A stretch of 38,650 nt of DNA, from the IMG/VR virus record IMGVR_UViG_3300047297_000194, positions 1 to 38,650 of that record. One strand, given 5' to 3'. The translations under genes and the position numbers were made by a program. This DNA is from a virus. Under the pieces are notes generated by a model. That model saw only the letters and a program-made list of their open reading frames with translations. It made no database searches and was not told the origin of the DNA. Below, piece by piece: positions 1 through 8,482 of this stretch; position 1 is the first letter of the stretch; every line of letters starts with the position of its first letter.

Positions 1-1
1 A

Positions 2-640
2 TCAGAAGCACTGGCTTTGCTGGAAGCAGAAGGCCCAGTAAACGATTTGGGTGGACAAGATGCATTGTCAGGCGCGTTGGAGCAGGAAGTATCCAATCAG
101 CTTGCTACGGCACTGGAAGAAAGTGGGCAGCAATCCGCATTCTTCGAAGAGATGGCAGAAGTCAGCCAAGCATCTATATTCGAGAACAGTTCGCAAGCGT
201 CGCAAAATTTTGGCGGATTTCAAATGCGCGTCGATTTTGGGTCAAGTACTTCGGTTAGCAGCGGTGTTAGCGTTAGCTTTGGTTCATCGCCATTAGATGC
301 CGCTATCTCTGCTGGCAGCCCCATGTCAATGTCTACGACATTTGAAATACTGAACAATGTCGGCGGTCAGGGCAATGCCGCACCCGTAGCTGCGGCTGCG
401 TCATCTGAGAAATCAGAAAACGAAATGACCGAGGGTCAGTCCGAAACTATTGCTGAAATAGGTGCTGTGCCCGGCTTCGCGGCATACACACAGGCGTCTT
501 TGCAAGATAGGGCTGACTTTTACGCAATTCGTGATATATACCGCAGGCGCGTGCTGCGGGACGCAAACTTTGAAATGTATCGCATGATGCAGACAAACAA
601 CGCCCGTTGGCAACAGATGGTGGACGAGCAGTATGAGTGA
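2..640 (+). CDS. Hypothetical acidic virion-region protein, 5' truncated
   Basis: The frame is open to the left edge, so the true start lies outside the window; 212 residues are visible, and the first in-window start option is a TTG at 17. The visible part is rich in Ser, Gly, Ala and Gln with no cysteine or membrane segment, consistent with a flexible structural protein. The C-terminal 60 residues (from about VPGFAAYTQ to the end) are more ordered, with aromatic and arginine-rich helices (IYRRRVLRD, YRMMQTNNARWQQMVDEQY). I do not recognise the family. It precedes the lysis block and should follow the head genes outside the window, so a head or tail accessory role is likely but inferred. Its stop overlaps the next start by 8 bp, indicating translational coupling. 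Confidence 0.7.
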   Translation, partial: SEALALLEAEGPVNDLGGQDALSGALEQEVSNQLATALEESGQQSAFFEEMAEVSQASIFENSSQASQNFGGFQMRVDFGSSTSVSSGVSVSFGSSPLDAAISAGSPMSMSTTFEILNNVGGQGNAAPVAAAASSEKSENEMTEGQSETIAEIGAVPGFAAYTQASLQDRADFYAIRDIYRRRVLRDANFEMYRMMQTNNARWQQMVDEQYE

Positions 641-1154
641 CGAGAAAGAAGAATCGAAGGTTTCGTTCGACGAAGGTGGCTTCAGCTTTAACATTGGTGG
701 CCTGAGCAGCGGCAAGATAGCGATTATCTTTTCGGCCATAGCGACCATCATCGGTGGTCTGTGGGCTGGCTTCCAAGTGTATCAGCAGTTCCTGACTATG
801 AAGGAAGTCACAGCAGCCTATGTGCCGCCTGACTTATCGGGTATCGAGGGGCGCATCTCTGTGCTGGATGAGCGCGTCACAAGCGTCGAACGTCTGACCA
901 AGGGTAACAGCGAAGCGCTGAACTACCTGACCGGCTCGATCTCCAGCAGCGTGGGTGCAACACGCCAAACAGTTGACGCGGTGTCCAGCAGCGTTAGAAA
1001 CAGTGATGCACAGAACATGGCGATGCAGCGGGCCATCATCGACCAACTGCGTGAGCAAGACAAGGAACAACAGCGTCGGATCAAAGAACTTGAGGCCGAG
1101 ACCGCTGCCCGTATTCAAAAGACGCTGGCGAACCCGCTGGCCGGAAAGGAATGA
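633..1154 (+). CDS. Single-TM coiled-coil protein, possible holin or spanin-type lysis protein
   Basis: 173 aa. A charged, acidic N-terminus is followed by one membrane segment (about residues 29-47, IAIIFSAIATIIGGLWAG) and then a long hydrophilic region with heptad-like spacing. It ends in a strongly charged helix (about 140-165, QLREQDKEQQRRIKELEAE). One TM plus a long coiled coil resembles inner-membrane spanins and some membrane-anchored phage accessory proteins, but no spanin partner with a lipobox is visible. It sits two genes upstream of the endolysin and overlaps its neighbours on both sides (ATGA with the next gene), so membership of the lysis block is reasonable. Specific function is not established. 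Confidence 0.75.
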   Translation: MSDEKEESKVSFDEGGFSFNIGGLSSGKIAIIFSAIATIIGGLWAGFQVYQQFLTMKEVTAAYVPPDLSGIEGRISVLDERVTSVERLTKGNSEALNYLTGSISSSVGATRQTVDAVSSSVRNSDAQNMAMQRAIIDQLREQDKEQQRRIKELEAETAARIQKTLANPLAGKE

Positions 1155-1666
1155 ACATGGAAGATAAACTAATGGACGCCCGCATCAAGGCGCTCCTCAT
1201 GGCTGCACGCACGATGGCGTTCGTCATCTGCACAATTACCATCGCCATGATTGTTGGCTTGTTCGTATCGAACGAGATCATCGACAACAAAGATGTGTTC
1301 GGCTTGCTCTCCTACGTCATGACTTCGGTTGTCGGCGCTGTGGCTGGCTCCTACGCCACGCTGATGGGCATGAAAGGCGAACTGGTCCCGCCACCACCTG
1401 AAGACCGCAACGACCCTGAGCCGGAGCCTGCGCCCCCTGTCGCGCCTGCGCCGGATCCGCTGCCGCTTACACCTGACATGGTTGCCCCTGCGCCACGTTA
1501 TGACGACCCTCAAGGCACAGTCTTTATTGACGAGCCTGAAGAAGACGATGACGACGACGACATGGCTCCGTGGGAGAAGTATCGCAACGATCTGCGTTAC
1601 GACGCAAACGGCGATGGTGTAGTTGACGAAAATGACTTTCCAGATTGGCGGAGTGCTGGCAAATGA
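1151..1666 (+). CDS. Two-TM holin-like protein with proline-rich stalk and EF-hand-like C-terminus
   Basis: 171 aa. Two hydrophobic segments (about residues 21-42 and 52-73) joined by a short polar loop give a class II holin-like topology. They are followed by a Pro/Glu-rich linker (79-120), an acidic run (EEDDDDDD, 130-137) and a single calcium-loop-like motif, DANGDGVVDEND (151-162), matching the Dx[DN]xDG spacing of EF-hands and dockerins. The strong site GGAAAGGA lies directly before the ATG, and ATGA overlaps the preceding stop. Immediately downstream is the endolysin, so a holin role is the best inference. The 100-residue tail is far longer than in a typical holin, so a membrane-anchored structural or regulatory role is an alternative. 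Confidence 0.72.
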   Translation: MNMEDKLMDARIKALLMAARTMAFVICTITIAMIVGLFVSNEIIDNKDVFGLLSYVMTSVVGAVAGSYATLMGMKGELVPPPPEDRNDPEPEPAPPVAPAPDPLPLTPDMVAPAPRYDDPQGTVFIDEPEEDDDDDDMAPWEKYRNDLRYDANGDGVVDENDFPDWRSAGK

Positions 1667-2274
1667 GCTTGATTAACCTTCAACAGAAAATCGGGGTAAC
1701 GGCAGATGGTGCGTTCGGTCCGGGTACATTTAAGGCGGCTGCGGCTTACTATAAATTATCACCTAATCGGGCTGCGCATTTCTTTGCTCAGACGGCGCAT
1801 GAGTCGGGCAACTTCAAGGCGTTCAGCGAAAATCTGAATTACGGCGCGAAGGGTCTACGCGGCATCTTCGGTAAGTACTTCCCGACAGAAGGCATGGCGA
1901 AAAACTACGAGCGCCAGCCACAGCGGATTGCAAATCGCGTCTATGCCAACCGGATGGCAAACGGCGATGAGGCGTCAGGTGACGGCTGGAAGTTTCGTGG
2001 ACGCGGTGCGCTACAACTTACCGGAAGAGCCAATTATCAGGCGTTTGCCGACTACATCGGACGCCCTGACGTGATGACGAACCCAGACCTTGTGGCTGGC
2101 GAACTCTGCTTCGAGAGCGCATTGTGGTTCTTCGACAAGAACAAGCTGTGGGGTATCTGCGATCAAGGCATCAATGATGCTGCAATCCTCGCACTGACTA
2201 AGCGGATCAACGGAGGCACACATGGCCTCGAAGACCGCAAAATGAAAACCAAGAAATATGCTACTTGGCTCTAA
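1663..2274 (+). CDS. GH19 chitinase-like endolysin with short peptidoglycan-binding segment
   Basis: 203 aa from the ATG at 1663, whose ATGA overlaps the preceding stop; a TTG at 1645 would add six residues inside the upstream gene. The N-terminus (about residues 5-30, LQQKIGV then DGAFGPGTF) resembles a peptidoglycan-binding mini-repeat. The catalytic domain shows the glycoside hydrolase family 19 signature: FFAQTAHESGNF with the presumed general acid Glu47, then NGDEASGDGWKFRGRG with the second acidic residue, then ALQLTGRANY. Phage members of this family cut the glycan strand of peptidoglycan at lysis. No signal peptide or SAR segment is visible, so export should need a holin, consistent with the flanking membrane proteins. 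Confidence 0.93.
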   Translation: MSLINLQQKIGVTADGAFGPGTFKAAAAYYKLSPNRAAHFFAQTAHESGNFKAFSENLNYGAKGLRGIFGKYFPTEGMAKNYERQPQRIANRVYANRMANGDEASGDGWKFRGRGALQLTGRANYQAFADYIGRPDVMTNPDLVAGELCFESALWFFDKNKLWGICDQGINDAAILALTKRINGGTHGLEDRKMKTKKYATWL

Positions 2275-2285
2275 GGAGAACGATT

Positions 2286-2471
2286 ATGCTTAATCTGAAG
2301 AAACTCATCCAGAAGGAAGCCGAGAAGGCAATCCTCAAGAAGACTGTGGGCAAGATTATGCCGATGGAGAGCGCAGAGAAGCCCGCCCTTAGCGGCAAAG
2401 CTAAGTTTGCTGGCGCGCTGGCGGCTCTCGGAGCGTTTTTCGCTCTGCTTGCACAATTCCTTGGCGGGTAA
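2286..2471 (+). CDS. Small protein with C-terminal hydrophobic segment
   Basis: 61 aa from the ATG at 2286, chosen because AAGGAG at 2273-2278 is correctly spaced; a longer start at 2265 lies inside the endolysin gene. The N-terminal half is lysine-rich and helical (LKKLIQKEAEKAILKK). The C-terminus is one membrane-type helix (AKFAGALAALGAFFALLAQFLGG). It lies directly after the endolysin and before a hairpin that closes the block, so it could be a small holin or antiholin. A similar short basic-plus-TM layout also occurs in phage proteins of unknown function, so the role is uncertain. Confidence 0.7.
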   Translation: MLNLKKLIQKEAEKAILKKTVGKIMPMESAEKPALSGKAKFAGALAALGAFFALLAQFLGG

Positions 2472-2475
2472 ACAA

Positions 2476-2498
2476 TTCGCCGCGCTAGTCGCGGCGAA
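2476..2498 (+). terminator. 9-bp perfect hairpin closing the lysis block
   Basis: TTCGCCGCG (2476-2484) and CGCGGCGAA (2490-2498) form a perfect stem with a five-base loop, starting five bases after the stop at 2471. The sequence after it (GGCTGTTATTATG) is only weakly T-rich, so this is not a textbook intrinsic terminator. It may attenuate transcription or protect mRNA ends between the lysis and tail blocks. The 40 bases that follow are AT-rich and could hold a promoter, but I cannot place convincing -35 and -10 boxes. Confidence 0.5.
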
Positions 2499-2537
2499 GG
2501 CTGTTATTATGCGTTAAATCTGTTATAGGGGCACGTT

Positions 2538-3191
2538 ATGGCCACTGCGATGACATTCACAACGTTGAAACAAGACGTGCAGCGCTACCTTGAGCGCGGC
2601 AACACGCTTGCGTCCGACCCGATTGTCTTTGAGCAAATCCCTCGTCTAATCAACCTCGCCGAGCGTCGCATCGCCCGCGAGCTAAAGATTGAAGGCTTCA
2701 TCAACGTCGTGACTGGTACGCTCTCTGCGGGTCAGTCTGTCTACCCAAAGCCTGATCGCTGGCGCGATACGGTGTCGATGAGCATCGGCACTGGCGCGAC
2801 GTTGGAAAACCGCAAAGTCTTGTTCGCCCGTGTGTACGAGTATCTGCGCTCATACTGGCCGAACGCACTGGAGACGGACACGCCTCTGTTCTACAGCGAC
2901 TATGACTACAGCCACTGGCTGCTTGCGCCGACACCGGACGCAGAATATCCATTCGAAATCCTGTATTACGAACTGCCACCATTGCTCGACGAGAGCGTGC
3001 AGACGAACTGGATTACAGAATACGCCCCGCAGCTCTTGCTTTATGGCACGCTGGTTGAGGCAACGCCGTTCCTCAAGAACGACGAACGCATCCCAGTTTG
3101 GCAGAGCATGTATGATCGCGCGGCGGCAATGTTGAACGGCGAAGACCTCGCCAAAATCTTAGACCGATCCGCCGTGCGCAAGGAGGCGTAA
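2538..3191 (+). CDS. Head-completion adaptor, SU10-like
   Basis: 217 aa. It begins MTFTTLKQDVQRYLERG and contains IPRLINLAERRIARELK, a helix-rich start typical of podovirus adaptor proteins. A beta-rich middle follows (YPKPDRWRDTVSM) and then LYYELPPLLDESVQTNWITEYAPQ, where the YY.LPPL and TNW..YAP..LL.G.L.EA pattern is characteristic of the SU10-type adaptor family. Such proteins form the ring joining portal to tail. The start has a GGGG site ten bases upstream and follows the hairpin at 2476. Its stop is followed at once by the tail fibre gene, whose AAGGAGG site lies inside this gene's last codons. The family call is from recalled motif resemblance, not a search. Confidence 0.78.
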   Translation: MATAMTFTTLKQDVQRYLERGNTLASDPIVFEQIPRLINLAERRIARELKIEGFINVVTGTLSAGQSVYPKPDRWRDTVSMSIGTGATLENRKVLFARVYEYLRSYWPNALETDTPLFYSDYDYSHWLLAPTPDAEYPFEILYYELPPLLDESVQTNWITEYAPQLLLYGTLVEATPFLKNDERIPVWQSMYDRAAAMLNGEDLAKILDRSAVRKEA

Positions 3192-3193
3192 TA

Positions 3194-5905
3194 ATGTCCA
3201 CGTCATTCACTCAAGTCTTCGGCGGTACGACGATTTACCCCTCAGACGTATCGTATCTCGCCCTCGCGCTGACCACCGACATCGTCCTTGAGTGGCCGCT
3301 TGAGGCCACCACCGGCAATAATGTCGTCGCACGCATCATCGACATCACGCCAACTGGCCCGTACACGATAGCACTACCCGACGCGATGTCTGTCGGCCTC
3401 GGCCAGACAATCCTGTTCAACAACCTCGGCCCCGACACAATCACGGTCGATAACGCCGCCGGTAACGCAATCCTGAGCATCGGCGCGGGCGAGCAGTGGC
3501 AGGCGTATCTCATCAGCAACACCACTGTCGGTGGTGTCTGGCGCACGTTCCGTTACGGCGCGGCTACCGCACAGGCTCAAGCCGCAGCACTGGCTGGCGC
3601 TGGTTTGGTCGCAGACGGCTCGGAACTCGCGCAGAATTACGAGGTCATCGACTTCTCCATCACGCCCTACACCCTGACCGCGCCTGACCGCGCAAGGGTC
3701 TTTGTCTGGGGCGGCGGTCTCGGCACGTTGAACTTGCCGACTGCCGTTGCCGCTGGCGATGGCTGGTTCGTGCAAGTCCGCAACGGCGGACAGGGCGACT
3801 TGACTGTCGATCCGTCTGGCACCGAGCTTATCAACGCCGCGTCCACGCTGCGCTTGCAGCCGGGCGACAGCGCCGTGATCGTAAGCGACGGCGTGCAGTG
3901 GTACACCATCGGCCTCGGCCAGCAGGCGGTCTTCGCTTTCGACTATACGAGTATCGCCGTCACTGGTGGCACGTACACGCTCGCTGGTTCCGAGCTGAAC
4001 CGCATCGCGTACAAGTTCACAGGCACACTGGCGTCTAACGCCAACATCGTTGTGCCCGCAACGGTGCAGCAATACTGGGTGAACAACGCCACGACTGGCG
4101 CGTTTACGCTCGGCGTAAAAACGGCCAGTGGCACGGCCACTCTGGTCGCACAGGGCGAGACTGCTATCCTGTATTGCGACGGCACGGAAATCATCTCCGC
4201 GACCACATCGTCCCCGTTTGCGGGCGTCCTCTCGGTGTCGCAGGGCGGCACAGGCGCGAGTAACGCACCGTCGGCCCTGACCAACCTCGGCGGCACGGGC
4301 ATCGGCACCGCCGTCTTCACCGCATCCACAACGGCTGCTGCCCGCTCCGCCATCGCGGCGGCTGCCTCTGGCGCGAACAGCGACATCACCTCGCTGTCGG
4401 GTCTCACAACAGCTTTGAGTGTTGCTCAGGGCGGCACAGGCTCCACGACAGCCGCAGGCGCACGCTCTAACCTCAGCGCGGCCCAGTCGGGCAGCAACGC
4501 GGACATCACTGCGCTGACTGCCTCTGGCGGTGTGCAGGTCGGCGCACCGACAGGTGGCGCACAGGGTACGGGCACAATCAACGCGACGGGCCTCTTCATT
4601 AACGGCGTGGGCGTCGGCACGGGTTCAGGCTCGGTGACGAGCGTCGCGCTGACCGTCCCTTCGTTCCTGTCCGTGACCGGCTCTCCAATCACGACGTCAG
4701 GCACGCTGGCCGTGTCCCTGTCGGGCACTGCGCTTCCTGTCGCTAACGGCGGCACAGGCCAAACGACATATACCGATGGGCAGTTGCTCATCGGCAACAG
4801 CACAGGCAACACGCTCACGAAGGCGACCCTGACGGCGGGATCGGGCATTACCATCACGAACAGCGCGGGCGGCATCACCATCGCGTCTACCGCTGGCGGT
4901 GGTTCGGTTACGTCGGTCGCCGCGTCGGGAGGCACGACAGGTCTCTCCTTCACCGGCTCACCAATCACAACTTCGGGCACGCTGACACTCGGCGGAACGC
5001 TCGCGATAGCGTCCGGAGGCACCGGCGCGACTAGTGCCTCCGGCGCGAGGCTTAACCTCGGTGCGGCTGGCTCTGGCGCAAACTCCGACATCACATCGTT
5101 GGTTGGTCTCACCACCGCTCTGTCCATCGGACAAGGCGGCACCGGCGCGACTGACGCCGCAACGGCGCGCGCCAACCTCGGCGCGGGGACGGGCAACGGC
5201 ACTGTCACCTCTGTCAGTGGTACAGGCTCGGTAAACGGCATCACGCTCACCGGCACGGTCACATCGTCTGGCTCGCTCACCCTCGGTGGCACGCTGTCTG
5301 GCGTCAGCCTCACAACGCAAGTCAGCGGCACTCTGCCTGTCGCCAACGGCGGTACAGGCGCGACATCCGCAGCGGCGGCATTGTCGTCTCTCGGCGCTTA
5401 CCCCGCGAGCAACCCGTCAGGCTTTACGAGTAATACTGGCACCGTCACTTCGGTCTCTGGCTCAGGGGGCACAACGGGCCTCACCCTGACCGGTGGCGCA
5501 ATCACGACGTCGGGAACGCTGACGCTCGGCGGCACACTCGCCGTTGCCAACGGCGGTACAGGCGCAACCGATGCGGCAACTGCTCGATCTAACCTTAGCG
5601 TTCCGTCGGCTACTGGTTCCGGCGCGTCGGGCACTTGGAACATAAGCATCAGCGGCAACGCGGCGACTGCCACATCAGCAACGTCGGCTACAACAGCTAC
5701 CAGCGCCACGAACGCTACCAATGCGACGAATGCTACCAACGCGACGAATGCAACAAACGCAGCCAATCTCGTCACGACCAACTTCTCCATCGTGGAGAGC
5801 GGAGGCTATCTGTACGTTAAGTACGGCGCGGCCACCATCGTGCGGATTGACAGCACCGGAAACATCATCGCCGAAGGTGACGTCACAGCCTTTGGGAGCA
5901 TCTAA
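3194..5905 (+). CDS. Repetitive tail fibre protein
   Basis: 903 aa. The N-terminus (FGGTTIYPSDVSYLALALT) matches the virion-attachment region seen in many marine podovirus tail fibres. From about residue 345 the protein carries seven GGTG repeats of the form V(A/S)(Q/N)GGTGATxAAxARxNL, interspersed with TSVSGSGGTTGL and SGTLTLGGTL beta-repeats. These are typical of trimeric fibre shafts. Near the C-terminus is a low-complexity threonine-asparagine-alanine run (TATSATS then repeated NAT) followed by a small terminal domain (YLYVKYGAATIVRIDSTGN). It probably contacts the host surface. The gene overlaps the next start by one base. The repeats are prone to recombination and could mislead assembly. 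Confidence 0.9.
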   Translation: MSTSFTQVFGGTTIYPSDVSYLALALTTDIVLEWPLEATTGNNVVARIIDITPTGPYTIALPDAMSVGLGQTILFNNLGPDTITVDNAAGNAILSIGAGEQWQAYLISNTTVGGVWRTFRYGAATAQAQAAALAGAGLVADGSELAQNYEVIDFSITPYTLTAPDRARVFVWGGGLGTLNLPTAVAAGDGWFVQVRNGGQGDLTVDPSGTELINAASTLRLQPGDSAVIVSDGVQWYTIGLGQQAVFAFDYTSIAVTGGTYTLAGSELNRIAYKFTGTLASNANIVVPATVQQYWVNNATTGAFTLGVKTASGTATLVAQGETAILYCDGTEIISATTSSPFAGVLSVSQGGTGASNAPSALTNLGGTGIGTAVFTASTTAAARSAIAAAASGANSDITSLSGLTTALSVAQGGTGSTTAAGARSNLSAAQSGSNADITALTASGGVQVGAPTGGAQGTGTINATGLFINGVGVGTGSGSVTSVALTVPSFLSVTGSPITTSGTLAVSLSGTALPVANGGTGQTTYTDGQLLIGNSTGNTLTKATLTAGSGITITNSAGGITIASTAGGGSVTSVAASGGTTGLSFTGSPITTSGTLTLGGTLAIASGGTGATSASGARLNLGAAGSGANSDITSLVGLTTALSIGQGGTGATDAATARANLGAGTGNGTVTSVSGTGSVNGITLTGTVTSSGSLTLGGTLSGVSLTTQVSGTLPVANGGTGATSAAAALSSLGAYPASNPSGFTSNTGTVTSVSGSGGTTGLTLTGGAITTSGTLTLGGTLAVANGGTGATDAATARSNLSVPSATGSGASGTWNISISGNAATATSATSATTATSATNATNATNATNATNATNAANLVTTNFSIVESGGYLYVKYGAATIVRIDSTGNIIAEGDVTAFGSI

Positions 5906-6474
5906 TGACCCTACCATCCAGCGGCCCTCTTACCCTTGCTGACATCCAGACTGAGTTTGGCGGATCGAACCCCATCTCGTTGAGCGAGTATTACGCTGGC
6001 GGCGCTTACGTTCCGGCTGGGACAACCGGCACCTATGGTGCCGTGCCTTCATCTGGCACAATCAGCATCCAGAACTTTTACGGCACGAGCAACGTCCTTA
6101 TTACTTTTAGCGACTATTCTGTCTTCGCCGCCGCTGGTGGATATTCCGAGGCAGCGTATGCAATTTTCGGTGCTGGTGGCAGCATTGGTAAGGTATATGA
6201 GGCGCTTAACGGGGGCGGGTATACGTTTGTAGAACAGTGGTGCACGCCAACTAGCCAAGGCGGAAACTACGAAGTTTACGCTAGTGTATCGGCTGGCTCT
6301 GTTACTGGCACGCTTAACACTTGGATAGCGACGACTGGTAACCCGTTTTGGTATGTAGCTGTCTCTGGGTCAGGAAACTCTGCCTACGGCCAACTAACCT
6401 TGCAAGTTCGTCGCACTGGCACTGGTACGGTACTTGATACGTGGACGGTAGACCTCAACGCGGACGCTCTATAA
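5905..6474 (+). CDS. Tail-associated structural protein of the LPSSGPLTLADIQTEFGG family
   Basis: 189 aa. The N-terminal 65 residues (starting MTLPSSGPLTLADIQTEFGG, then ISLSEYYAGGAYVPAGT, SSGTISIQNFYGT) are a module that recurs at the start of tail or fibre-associated proteins in many environmental phages. The remainder is beta-rich, with many Gly, Ser and aromatic residues and one cysteine, and may be a receptor-binding or fibre-tip domain. The gene overlaps both neighbours by one base (TAATG), so it is co-translated with the fibre and the nozzle-like gene. Exact role is inferred from position. Confidence 0.75.
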   Translation: MTLPSSGPLTLADIQTEFGGSNPISLSEYYAGGAYVPAGTTGTYGAVPSSGTISIQNFYGTSNVLITFSDYSVFAAAGGYSEAAYAIFGAGGSIGKVYEALNGGGYTFVEQWCTPTSQGGNYEVYASVSAGSVTGTLNTWIATTGNPFWYVAVSGSGNSAYGQLTLQVRRTGTGTVLDTWTVDLNADAL

Positions 6475-8249
6475 TGGCCGAACAAATCGTACAGATAAAG
6501 TCGCTGCCCGGCATCAAGCGGGACGGCACACGCTTTGAGGGCGACCAGTATGTTGACGGACAGTGGGTGCGCTTCCAGCGTGGGCTGCCGCGTAAGATTG
6601 GCGGCTATCGCTCAATCAACAAGTTCCTGCGCGGCCTGCCGCGTGCGCTGCATGAGTACACGCAGGACTTGCTGACATATGTCCACGCCGGATCGGCTGA
6701 CCGCCTTGAGCGTTTCTTCATCGACGCCACATATAACACGAGTGTTATAACTGACCGCACACCCTCGTCGGGCTTCACCGCAGACGACGGCAATATGTGG
6801 CAGTTCGCCACGGCGTATGACACGACGAACGGCAACCAGATTGTCGCGCAAGTCGCGCCGAACCTCGGCTGCATCTGCAACAGTGACGGCGGCGCGCTCT
6901 TCGTTGGCGACCTACTCGGCACGTCGACCTTGACGGAAGTCACCACGGTGCCCGCCAACTTCAGCGTCACTGGCGGTGTTGTCTCGCTGCCGCCGTACAC
7001 GTTCGCCTTCGGCAACGACGGCTACGTGGCGTGGTCCGTGCCAAACGACCCCGCAGACTTTACCGGCTCTGGCGCGGGCAACGCCTACATCACAGGCCAA
7101 AAGATCGTCAAAGGCATGCCACTGCGCGGCGGCCCCGGCAACAGCCCGTCAGGCCTGTTCTGGTCGGCGGACAGCCTCATTCGCGGCACGTATGTCGGCG
7201 GCACGGCGGTGTTTCAGTTCGACACCATCAGCACGCAGTCGTCAATCTTGGCAGCCAACAGCGTCATCGAGTACGACGGCATCTTCTACTGGATTGGCAC
7301 CGACCGCTTCCTGACGTTCAACGGCGTTGTCCGTGAGGTCGAGAACAACCTGAACATCAACTTCTTCTTCGACAACCTGAACTATGCGCAGCGTCAGAAG
7401 GTGTTCGCCTACAAGGTTCCGCGCTTTGGCGAGATTTGGTGGTGCTTCCCGTTCGGCGACAGCATCGAGCCGAACCACGCCATCATCTACAACGTGCGGG
7501 AGAATACATGGTACGACACCACACTGCCCAACGGCGGACGCGGTGCAGGCCTATTCCCTGCCGTGTTCAGCAAGCCGCTCCTGTCTGGCGTTGAGCCGCA
7601 AGAGGCCGAGGCGGTTTCGGCTGCGGTGGTTGCGGGAGGCACAGGCTACGCGGTTGGCAATACGCTCACTGTCGTGGGCGGCATAGGCCAAATTGATACT
7701 GAGCTTACGGTTTCGACTGTCGGCGGCGGTGGTGTCATCACAGGCGTCACCATCAGCAACGCGGGCCAATACACCGAAATCCCGACAAACCCTGTCAGTG
7801 TGACTGGCGGAGCAGGTAGCGCCGCCACGTTCAATTTGACGTTCGATAATCCGTATAAGTTCTGGGTTCACGAGGTCGGCACGGACGAGGTCGACGGCCT
7901 GACGCTCAATCCGATACAGTCCTTCTTCGAGACGGCTGACTTGTCGCTGCCTGTCACGACGCAGACTAACAGGTCGCTTCAGGCCTTAATGATTGAGCCA
8001 GACTTCGTGCAGAGCGGCGACATGACTGTTCAGGTCATGGGCCGAGCCAACGCCCGCGCACCTGAAGTCAACGGCGTAATCATGACGTTCGTCGAGAACC
8101 CACAGACGCCGCAGGAGCAGGTCGTCTTCCTCAAGACACAGCGACGTGAGCTGCGCTTCCGCTTCGAGAGCAACACCCTCGGCGGCAACTATCAAATGGG
8201 TCTCGTACTCGCGCACGTCCAGCCCGGCGACGGGACGACACTGGGATGA
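6474..8249 (+). CDS. Tail nozzle / DNA-stabilisation-like structural protein
   Basis: 591 aa from the ATG at 6474, which overlaps the previous stop by one base; an upstream start at 6441 would lie inside that gene. The N-terminus IKSLPGIKRDGTRFEGDQYV then WVRFQRGLPRKIGGYRS is characteristic of the podovirus tail hub family related in role to P22 gp10 and T7 gp12. The body is beta-rich (SPSGLFWSADSLIRGTYVGG, IFYWIGTDRFLTFNGV), as in a beta-propeller-like nozzle. At about residues 382-460 sits an inserted domain (VAGGTGYAVGNTLTVVGG, then ISNAGQYTEIP) of a type found as an add-on in many phage structural proteins. It probably forms the tail tube end that closes the DNA channel. Confidence 0.78.
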   Translation: MAEQIVQIKSLPGIKRDGTRFEGDQYVDGQWVRFQRGLPRKIGGYRSINKFLRGLPRALHEYTQDLLTYVHAGSADRLERFFIDATYNTSVITDRTPSSGFTADDGNMWQFATAYDTTNGNQIVAQVAPNLGCICNSDGGALFVGDLLGTSTLTEVTTVPANFSVTGGVVSLPPYTFAFGNDGYVAWSVPNDPADFTGSGAGNAYITGQKIVKGMPLRGGPGNSPSGLFWSADSLIRGTYVGGTAVFQFDTISTQSSILAANSVIEYDGIFYWIGTDRFLTFNGVVREVENNLNINFFFDNLNYAQRQKVFAYKVPRFGEIWWCFPFGDSIEPNHAIIYNVRENTWYDTTLPNGGRGAGLFPAVFSKPLLSGVEPQEAEAVSAAVVAGGTGYAVGNTLTVVGGIGQIDTELTVSTVGGGGVITGVTISNAGQYTEIPTNPVSVTGGAGSAATFNLTFDNPYKFWVHEVGTDEVDGLTLNPIQSFFETADLSLPVTTQTNRSLQALMIEPDFVQSGDMTVQVMGRANARAPEVNGVIMTFVENPQTPQEQVVFLKTQRRELRFRFESNTLGGNYQMGLVLAHVQPGDGTTLG

Positions 8250-8482
8250 TCGACCCACGCGGCATGACTTGGCAAGACTGGGCCTCCTCGGTTATATTGT
8301 CCGTCAACGACGCGTGGTCGTTCGGGTCACCGCCCGAAGAGGCCGAGTGGCAGGGTTGGGCTATAGGGCTGTTGCGTGCCTCGCCATTTACGCAACAAAT
8401 TATTCCCGACCCATACCAGTTCTCGGATTGGCGTGAGTGGGGAATGCGTGTATATCCGATGCTCGAAGGTAAAAGCTCATGA
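8246..8482 (+). CDS. Small conserved tail-region protein (DPRxxTWQDWA type)
   Basis: 78 aa, rich in tryptophan. The MIDPRGMTWQDWASSV start and the DPYQFSDWREWGMRV motif near the end match a small protein that regularly follows the nozzle-like gene in environmental podoviruses. No enzyme motif or membrane segment is visible. The ATGA at 8246 overlaps the preceding stop, and its own stop overlaps the next ATG, so it is translationally coupled both ways. A small structural or assembly role is likely from position only. Confidence 0.75.
   Translation: MIDPRGMTWQDWASSVILSVNDAWSFGSPPEEAEWQGWAIGLLRASPFTQQIIPDPYQFSDWREWGMRVYPMLEGKSS

Noticed and set aside
5695-5765. Possible CRISPR-like or satellite array
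   Set aside because: The short repeats are codons of a Thr-Asn-Ala run in the tail fibre and have no spacer structure.
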